DNA from: Cryptomeria japonica
Lineage: Eukaryota > Streptophyta > Pinopsida > Cupressales > Cupressaceae
Length of the DNA: 64,000 nucleotides
Direction: 5' to 3'
NCBI RefSeq assembly: GCF_030272615.1
Contig: NC_081406.1
Span: 192,659,891 to 192,723,890, forward strand
The notes under the pieces were generated by a model that saw only the letters and a list, made by a program, of their open reading frames with translations, was not told the origin of the DNA and did no database searches. Below are positions 57,810 through 64,000 of this stretch, in pieces (position 1 is the stretch's first letter; each line of letters begins with the position of its first letter). A program made the position numbers and the translations under genes.

Positions 57810-58145
57810 CTACGCACTAAACTAGAGCTTTGGCATGCCAACCTGTCCCTTACATGCTAATATTTTGCACGAATGTGCTAACAAACACTCCCTACATGCT
57901 ATTTTATTATCATGCACTAATGCAGATGCCCGTTGCGCTATACTGTTTACCCGACACGCTAATTTCCACCTATGTGCTAAACTGTTGCGCTAAACAATTC
58001 TTTGTATGCGCTAAAATAACCTAATGCGCTATTCTACCACCCATACGCACTAGCATTTGGCACCTGGATGCTAAACCTAACCTAAGGTTTGATACGCGCT
58101 AAAATATGTTTCGAATGCACTAAACTATGGACCCGACATGCTAAA
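57810..58145 (+). repeat. GCGCTAA motif cluster (second copy)
   Basis: Counterpart of 26725-27080. About 17 units such as CGCACTAA, ATGTGCTAA, TTGCGCTAA, ATGCGCTAA, CGCGCTAA and GACATGCTAA over 340 bp. On minus it reads TTAGCGCA-like, the same sense relative to the PMD gene as the 30601-30965 cluster has relative to gag. Confidence 0.7.
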
Positions 58146-58733
58146 ACGACAAAAATCCGACCCAAAAAAATAAAGACATGATGAAAATCAATGAAATTAA
58201 TAAAAAATGATAGGGATTTCGGCCACTTACTAGTGGGCCATATGCGGTGGGTCTCCAGTTTCGCCTGACACGCTCAAAATGATGAGATTGGTACAGAATC
58301 GACATCATGGTCAGAGCTCCAACTATCATAATCACAAGAAGACAAGTGTGCAAATGATTTTTTTCAAAATCACTTTTTACCTTTTAATAGGGTAAATCAA
58401 AGGGTTAATAAGTGGGGCATGTATTTTAATCCCACTTTTTCTATATTAGCCTTATCAACATCTTTTTTCGTGAGATGAATCAATAATGTGTATCCAATGC
58501 AGTCAATATTCTCACATCGCAATCAATTCAAAATGATCACAAAATTGACCAATTTTACAAATTTTTCATCCAGACCCTTGATTCATCTCCCGAGGGGGAT
58601 CATCAATATCATTCATCAAAACTACATCTGGGGCATCATATCAAACATTTTGGTACATGACATCATATCGATCAAATTCTGGGAAGCATATCCAACGATT
58701 TTCTTTGAATCAACATGTGCACACATGTCACTT

Positions 58734-58748
58734 GAAAGAGGGGCAAAA
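58734..58748 (+). promoter_or_regulatory. Polypurine tract before the 3' Tat LTR
   Basis: GAAAGAGGGGCAAAA immediately before TGTAGATGTATAAATC, identical to 27670-27684. Confidence 0.85.
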
Positions 58749-60192
58749 TGTAGATGTATAAATCTGACCACTTTCTTAAATAAATATTTAATATTTATTT
58801 TAACCCTATCCCCTTATTAATTAAATCTTATTTAATTAATTTCTTCATTTTCATCTATTTGATTAAATAAATTATTCAATTTGTTTAATTAAATTCACCT
58901 AAACCTTTTCTAGCCTTTAATTAAATAAATCACTTTATTTAATTAATTCCCCTCTCTTCCTTTTAATTAAATTTACCCTTGCATATAAATAAATCTAATT
59001 TATTTATTAAAATCCCCCCACTTGTACTTATGCAAGTTGCATATATTTTAGTTGAAATAAAACATTTTATTTTAATTAAAATTATTTTTCTTCCACTTGG
59101 ATTTTCCTACATCTCCCACTTGCCTCCTAAACCTCTTCTAGAGCCTTCTAGATTCTTCTAAACTATCTTAATTGGCCTAATCAACTCCTAATCATGTCCT
59201 TTCCCTAAATTTGAGGAAGTCACTTCTCAAGTTTGGAGGAAATTCTTCTAAATGCATTTAAGGCTATATTTCTTCAACAAGCTAACTTGTTGAGTTCCCC
59301 CAAATTTGGAAGAACTCTTACAAATTTGTCCCCAAAGTCTTCCAAACCATTAATGGTTAACCTTTCCCTCATGGTTAGAGACTCTCTCTCTAACTTAACC
59401 CTCATCTAACCCAAGGGTCTTATTAAGCACTCATGGAATTAACCTTGGTTATCCTATTAACCCTTGCACAAGAGTTTACCCCTTGGGTAAAAGCTTTATC
59501 CAATGGATGACCCTAACCCAATCTCAACCTTACCTCCTAAGGTAACCTTCATGTCTTCTCAAGCATTTAAGGCCTCTTGTATTTCGTTTCCAACCACCTC
59601 TTGTTGACAATTGTCACCATTTCATTGGTGAAAATTGTAAACATGGATTGAGTAACTTTCAATCCTAACCATTGTTAAGATTATTCAATCTTAACCATCC
59701 ATTGCCCTATTTTCCCTATAAATATAGCTCACAATCCTCATTCTCCATATCCAAGTTTCATGCATCTACATTATAGTCTAATTTACTAAGCATTTTAGCC
59801 TGTCTTTGTTAAAATGTCATCATAACATTTAGAAGCATTTCATTTCATATAATAGAATATTCATGCTAGTATATCATGTTAGGATAATTTGTTAATCTCT
59901 TTATCATATCACTATCTCAATATCAGCTTAATCATCATAGTTTTTAATATATCATATAGATCTTAGAATGCATTCATGCATATAGATCACAATATCACTC
60001 GTTCTTGGAGTTGTCATTCCTAAGTCATTTTCTCAATGATCTGAAAGCAAAACATTGGCTTTAGGGATCTTGTGAGATAGAGAATAATGGGACACCCCTT
60101 GGGAAGTTAAACTAGTTTAAATTTGTTTATACTTTCACTAAGAGTCTCATTGGTATGTAGGTCATTTGATCTTAATTTATTTGTTTTGATCA
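58749..60192 (+). repeat. 3' LTR of the giant Tat element
   Basis: About 1.44 kb, pair of 27685-29165. It ends near ..TTTGTTTTGATCA at 60192, where transposase coding sequence (minus) resumes without a break. Relative to the first LTR it lacks a 20-bp duplicate at the end and a short TTTACATTTAATTAAA segment near 58970. Confidence 0.88.
59718..59725 (+). promoter_or_regulatory. TATA box in 3' Tat LTR
   Basis: TATAAATA in the same LTR position as 28672-28679. From here transcription would run out into element E, antisense to its transposase. Confidence 0.6.
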
Positions 60193-61459
60193 CCACATTT
60201 TCCTGCGTACAGTATACATCTTTGCAACTTTTGCAAACCACCACATGCAACACATGAACCTTTCAAACACATAATCTTATAAAAGGTGCATCCATAATCT
60301 CTTTGACTTAATATACTTGAAATAAAATCTCTTGATGACTTTGGAGGTACTTGTATACCATATTCCTGCAAAACATCATTAGTGTGCAAAGTACAACATA
60401 TGTGACGAATTATATCATAATGCATGAAAAATTAAATATGCATTCTACAACATGTAGTGCGTGCATGATTTATCTTTACATAAAATATTTTTGTCATTTC
60501 AAAAAAACTTTGACTAATTCGTATTTGAGGATAGGTTTGAACGAATTTCTCATAAAATTTTGTTTGAGTATATCCAAAAATGTTTTGGATGTGGCTCACG
60601 ATTTCTTGATCCAATTCGCCTTCTAGCAACATCGTGTTGATTGGGTGAAACTCTTGTGTTGTTATGCCCAAAAATTTTCAACTAATTGTCTTAATGCATC
60701 AACAACAACCTTGTCTTTTAGTGGAAGTCTACCCGAAAATTCCCAAAGAGAATTATTGTTAGGATCCTCAATTTTTTCATGCCTCCCTAAGGCATGGTGT
60801 AGTGTTGTTCTACTTATCTTTAATGACTTAATTGTTTTTCTTATTAAATGAGACTTTTTAGTTTTCTTACTCATTATGGTTGATGTAAGAACATGTCAAG
60901 TAATATTTGCATCTTTAGAGCATGATGTTGAACCAATTCCTTGGTACACATCAAATAGATTTCTTACTATAGTTTTTTCACTATTACTTTCAAATGATCT
61001 TAAGCCAATAATTTTCATTGTCTCTCTAAAATTCAAACTTCCTATCATTTCAACAAAATTAATTGGCATCTTCCAGTTTGATTTAAGATCTAAAAATATT
61101 TTTTCTCTACTCTATTAGCCATTCTTCGACAAGTGCATTTTAGAAATTTTATTGGGCATTGGCTTCAAAATATTTTCATCAATGTCAATTGTATACTTTG
61201 GTTTTCTACGAATAATTCTAGGAGGTGTTAATATTGGTGCATGTTCTTGGCTTGCATTAAGTACATTTGTTTGATCATTGATTAGCACTTGTTCTTGGTT
61301 TGCATTCGATTCATTTGATCCATATAACTGAGTTGGTGTAGATGGCATACCTTTTCCTCCCAATTTTCTCATTTCACTTAGTCTTTTCATGCACTCCCTC
61401 TGCCTTTCCTTTGCTGCATCTTGTGATTCAATGGTTCCTCATTTTTTCCTTCCCATCAT
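60193..61459 (-). pseudogene. Element E transposase, N-terminal half
   Basis: Minus-strand, from MMGRKK at 61459 (one stop, then ESQDAAKERQRECMKRLSEMRKLGGKG). After a low-complexity Asn/Gln stretch and a break, DLKSNWKMPINFVEMIGSLNF runs to FDVYQGIGS. Next comes SKKTKKSHLIRKTIKSLKISRTTLHHALGR, a helix-turn-helix-like stretch, then EKIEDPNNNSLWEFSGRLPLKDK. A frameshift at about 60.66 kb leads to HNNTRVSPNQHDVARRRIGSRNREPH. Another shift leads to YTQTKFYEKFVQTYPQIRISQSFFE and VPPKSSRDFISSIL, then a Cys-rich MCLKGSCVACGGLQKLQRC, stopping at the Tat LTR edge (60192). The continuation is the C-terminal half at 24679-25784; a middle segment, probably with the first catalytic residue, seems to be lost. 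Confidence 0.65.
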
Positions 61460-61734
61460 GAATATAAATTGTTGTAAATAAAATCACATATGTTAGTAAA
61501 TATAATACAAATTAAACAAACAAAACATTTCATAAAACTATGAAAATCATTGAATTTGGCAATCAAAAGCATAAAAGAAACAAAAAAATAGTGAAAAATA
61601 AAATTAATTATGCATTTATATCATTTGCAATCATATAAAACAAAAGTAATCATACATTGTCTAAGAATGTCATGGGTAAAGACAGTTAGTGGCTCCTTCA
61701 CCATAAATTATGTTTTTTGGCCGTTATGAAACCA

Positions 61735-62036
61735 CCTATAGTGTCAAAAAATTGATCAGGTTCGTATCATTAAAAACCCAATTGGGGTATTGACACTATA
61801 GACAAAGAGAGAGAGGGAGAGTGTTGCAATGTCTATAGTGACAAAAAATTGATCGTGGTTTTGACACTATAAACATGAGTCTATAGTGACAAAAACCCGA
61901 TCATGGTTTTGACACTATAGACAAAGGGAGATCATTGCAACATGTATAGTGACAAAAAATAGATTAGGGTTTTGACATTATAGACTGAGAGAAAGGGAGA
62001 GTCTATAGTGACCAGAACTCAATCGAGGTTTTGACA

Positions 62037-62045
<9 letters not shown>
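61735..62045. repeat. Five hairpin units near the right end of element E
   Basis: Each unit is an imperfect palindrome, CTATAGTGACAAAA then about 10 bases containing GATC then TTTTGACACTATAG. Units start near 61737, 61831, 61884, 61940 and 62001 and are separated by short purine-rich spacers (AGAGAGAGGGAGAGT). One further copy lies at 19655-19693. They are likely subterminal transposase binding sites; cruciform or small-RNA roles are possible. Confidence 0.75.

Positions 62046-62110
<65 letters not shown>
62041..62110 (+). repeat. (GA)n microsatellite
   Basis: About 70 bp of pure GA repeat directly after the last hairpin unit, fading into GGGAGAG-rich purine DNA to about 62205. Confidence 0.95.
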
Positions 62111-62113
<3 letters not shown>

Positions 62114-63176
62114 AGGGAGGGGACAGAGATAGAGGGGGAAGGGAGAGAGATAGAAAGAGACTAAGATTGAGAAAGGGAGAGGGAGAGAAAGAGAGATCTC
62201 GGGTGAGAGGGATAGGGGGTAAAAGTACAAAGCTATGTCACAGTTTTATAAAGGAAATGGTCAATGTCGATTCAAAATTTTAAAGTAAATCAATAGAAAC
62301 TGAAATATATGTTTTGAATTTTGAAGTGATGTAAACTAATAAAATTTATATTCTTTTGTCAATTTTATGTTTGTAATTTTAACAAAATTTTAAAAAATTA
62401 TTTGAATGTAGTTTTTTATAAAGTAAACATTATAATTTAGTTGCTGATAAAATGTTGAGATTGAAGTTACACAAGCCACCACACTTTAATTAGTAAATTT
62501 TACTTTTTTTTTCATCAATTTTTTTGTGTATATTAATAACTTCAAACTTTAGTGCATGGATATATTTTTTACTATTTTTTATAAATATATATTTTTCAAT
62601 AAATTTGAAAAGTTGCGTGTGCTGAAATAACTCTTTCCAATTCTCACCAACTTTTTTCTTAATTATTTATCCAAATTAGAAAATAATTATATCATCTTGA
62701 CATAGATTCCTTTCTCTACTGCATCATATGTTTTTCAAAAATTGTAAATAAATTTTAGTATTTTTCCTTGACAAGATAATCAACCTTATATTTTAGTGTT
62801 GATGACCTACTTTCAATAAAAATATAATATAAAATATAAAATCTAATTAAAATATTAAAAGATATATATTTTGGAAAATTCACTTATAGATCTATAAAAG
62901 GGTATTTTTACATTTAAAAAAAAATATTATTTATAAGAGTAGGAGTTGTTGAAAAATGAGTTTTATTTTTATTTTTTGGCAATTAGACCTAAAGTGGTAT
63001 AAACCATACATTTAGTAGACACTTCCAATTGGAAAAGTTGTGGTCCATATATAACTTAGCTATAATGAATCTATATAGACCATATGTTTGACTAAAATTA
63101 TTTTTTAGTTAGAATCACTTAAATTCACTTGTGCTGATAAGTTAGCTTGAAACGTGACACAATTTTGTGTTTTTAC

Positions 63177-63177
<1 letters not shown>
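62111..63177. other. AT-rich DNA without recognisable features
   Basis: After about 100 bp of purine-rich decay of the microsatellite, this is AT-rich sequence with many stops in all frames. I see no gene, LTR or tandem repeat. Confidence 0.6.
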
Positions 63178-63217
<40 letters not shown>

Positions 63218-63249
63218 TGAGGAGAGAAAGAGGGAGAGAGAGGGGGGTT

Positions 63250-63337
<88 letters not shown>

Positions 63338-63460
63338 AGAGATATCAAGGGAGAGAGAGAGGCGTTGATAAAGGGAGGTTGAGAGAGAGCTTGGGAGAGA
63401 TAAATAGGGAGGGAGAGAGATAGAGGGGGGTTGAGGAGAGAAAGAGGGAGAGAAACAAGT
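63178..63460 (+). repeat. Compound (GA)n microsatellite
   Basis: GA runs at 63178-63214 and about 63256-63331, joined by GGGTTGAGGAGAG phrases that recur at about 63213, 63245 and 63428. Open frames of 89-115 codons on both strands are artefacts of the repeat. Confidence 0.95.
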
Positions 63461-63740
63461 AGGAGAATGTTGGGAAAATGGTGTCTCAACCTTGCATTTA
63501 CATGAGGTTACTATTTATAGTAATTTTTTTTTAGCATGAAATGGTGTGAAATTTTCCCTGAATCTTTGGGTTGGCTAGATAAGAATGACGATAAATTTTA
63601 GTCTCAAGATCATAACTATTTTTGAAGATATTAAATTTTTGATTTTTGAAGGGTGTGATTAAAGGTTTAAATTTAATTTTGAGGACTTTAGAGGCTCTGA
63701 AACACCCTTAAAAGTAGGTGTAACTAGCATAGTGGGTTAC
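63461..63740. other. AT-rich spacer, nothing recognised
   Basis: 280 bp with no coding or repeat structure that I can support. Confidence 0.5.
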
Positions 63741-64000
63741 TGTTGGCAATTTGGCACTAAGTTGTCATTGATGTCAACCGGCATGATGGAGATCCACATA
63801 AGGGTGAGCATAAAGAATGAAGGTCTACCAACAAAGTACAAATTGGTCTAAAAGATGGTTGCTTGTTTATGATGAAGAGGCAAAATGTTAAAAGTTGTCT
63901 CACACCACCAGAGGTGAAGATGTGCAACTGGTACAGGATGCTATACTAGTTAACAGAAGAAGAACAATCTACTGGAAAAGGGTTTTACCGGTATGTGTCT
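63741..64000 (+). mobile_element. Start of another copia-like LTR (runs off window)
   Basis: TGTTGGCAATTTGGCACTAA then GTTGTCATTGATGTCAACCGGC resembles the first bases of element H's LTR (TGTTGGCATTATACACTC, TTGTCATTGATGGCAAC) and typical copia LTR starts. ACCGG phrases recur to the window end. Without the other LTR this is tentative. Confidence 0.45.

Larger units (their letters stand above)
25785..60192 (+). mobile_element. Giant Tat-lineage Ty3/gypsy compound with three nested insertions
   Basis: Order: 3' internal piece of one copy (25785-27684), shared LTR (27685-29165), leader, small ORF, gag, protease, G-patch-like segment, RT, RNase H, second (archaeal-type) RNase H, integrase, antisense PMD gene, polypurine tract, LTR (58749-60192). 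The two LTRs are highly similar. Dual RNase H, the CX2HX4HX4C knuckle and an antisense extra gene between pol and the 3' LTR all point to the Tat/Ogre group. Nested inside are a solo LTR (34063-34526), element I (35180-43129) and element H (50071-56192). The LTR-to-LTR unit minus these is about 18 kb. The left edge is a broken junction with a transposase gene, not a clean insertion end. Confidence 0.85.
19396..62060. mobile_element. Element E: old two-gene DNA transposon split by a giant retroelement
   Basis: Inferred from four signals. A minus-strand transposase gene has its N-terminal half at 60193-61459 and its C-terminal half at 24679-25784, on either side of the Tat compound 25785-60192. 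Both outer flanks carry a palindromic unit CTATAGTG..GATCGTGRTTTT..CTATA (one copy at 19655-19693, five at 61735-62045). Both flanks have repeated AACCCGATCA phrases. A second, spliced plus-strand gene occupies 19864-22140. Without the retroelements, E would be about 8.3 kb. The exact termini, target duplication and superfamily are not determined; outer limits are approximate. Confidence 0.6.

Noticed and set aside
63142-63489. Ser/Leu-rich and Arg/Glu-rich frames of 89-115 codons
   Set aside because: Translations of a GA/CT microsatellite on the two strands.

Overview
This window is plant nuclear DNA made almost entirely of nested transposable elements in different stages of decay. I see no intact host gene, no rRNA or tRNA gene and no CRISPR array. 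It is AT-rich, with many TG...CA long terminal repeats (LTRs), Tat-lineage Ty3/gypsy proteins, a plant mobile domain (PMD) gene, and reading frames broken mostly by C-to-T or G-to-A changes. A large-genome seed plant, perhaps a gymnosperm, fits; the species is a low-confidence inference.

Layout. (1) 1-7687, minus strand: element A, an LTR element with Tat-type gag and a protease-like domain but no pol. (2) 7688-17667, plus strand: element B, a relative of A. Its gag is interrupted by a 4,226-bp insertion (9485-13710) with TGTA...TACA ends and a CCTAA target-site duplication; it looks like a giant solo LTR. (3) 17668-about 19395: element D, the tandem-repeat-rich 3' end of a third related element. 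(4) About 19396-62060: an old DNA transposon, E. It has a spliced plus-strand gene (19864-22140), a block of tandem repeats (22.2-24.6 kb), and a minus-strand transposase gene now split into a C-terminal half (24679-25784) and an N-terminal half (60193-61459).

(5) The split is caused by a giant Tat-lineage element (25785-60192): LTR 27685-29165, gag, protease, reverse transcriptase, two RNase H domains and integrase on plus, an antisense PMD gene, and LTR 58749-60192. A truncated upstream copy (25785-27684) shares its first LTR. Three younger elements sit inside it, each with a 5-bp target duplication: a copia-like solo LTR in the protease (34063-34526, TCATA), element I (35180-43129, minus, AAGAC) and element H (50071-56192, plus, CCACT). 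Without them the Tat element is about 18 kb. (6) 62-64 kb holds GA microsatellites, AT-rich DNA and the start of another LTR at 63741.

The most interesting points are: elements H and I, on opposite strands and with different LTRs, share a two-gene plan (coiled-coil/zinc-knuckle gag plus a second large protein of unknown function) with no reverse transcriptase or integrase; the two-gene DNA transposon can be reassembled from flanks 34 kb apart and has repeated CTATAGTG...CACTATAG hairpins near its ends; and TTAGCGCA-like motifs recur in the leaders of both the sense gag-pol unit and the antisense PMD gene. Only one of the coding retroelements, the Tat element, carries polymerase genes, so most of the DNA here belongs to elements that must have been mobilised in trans.
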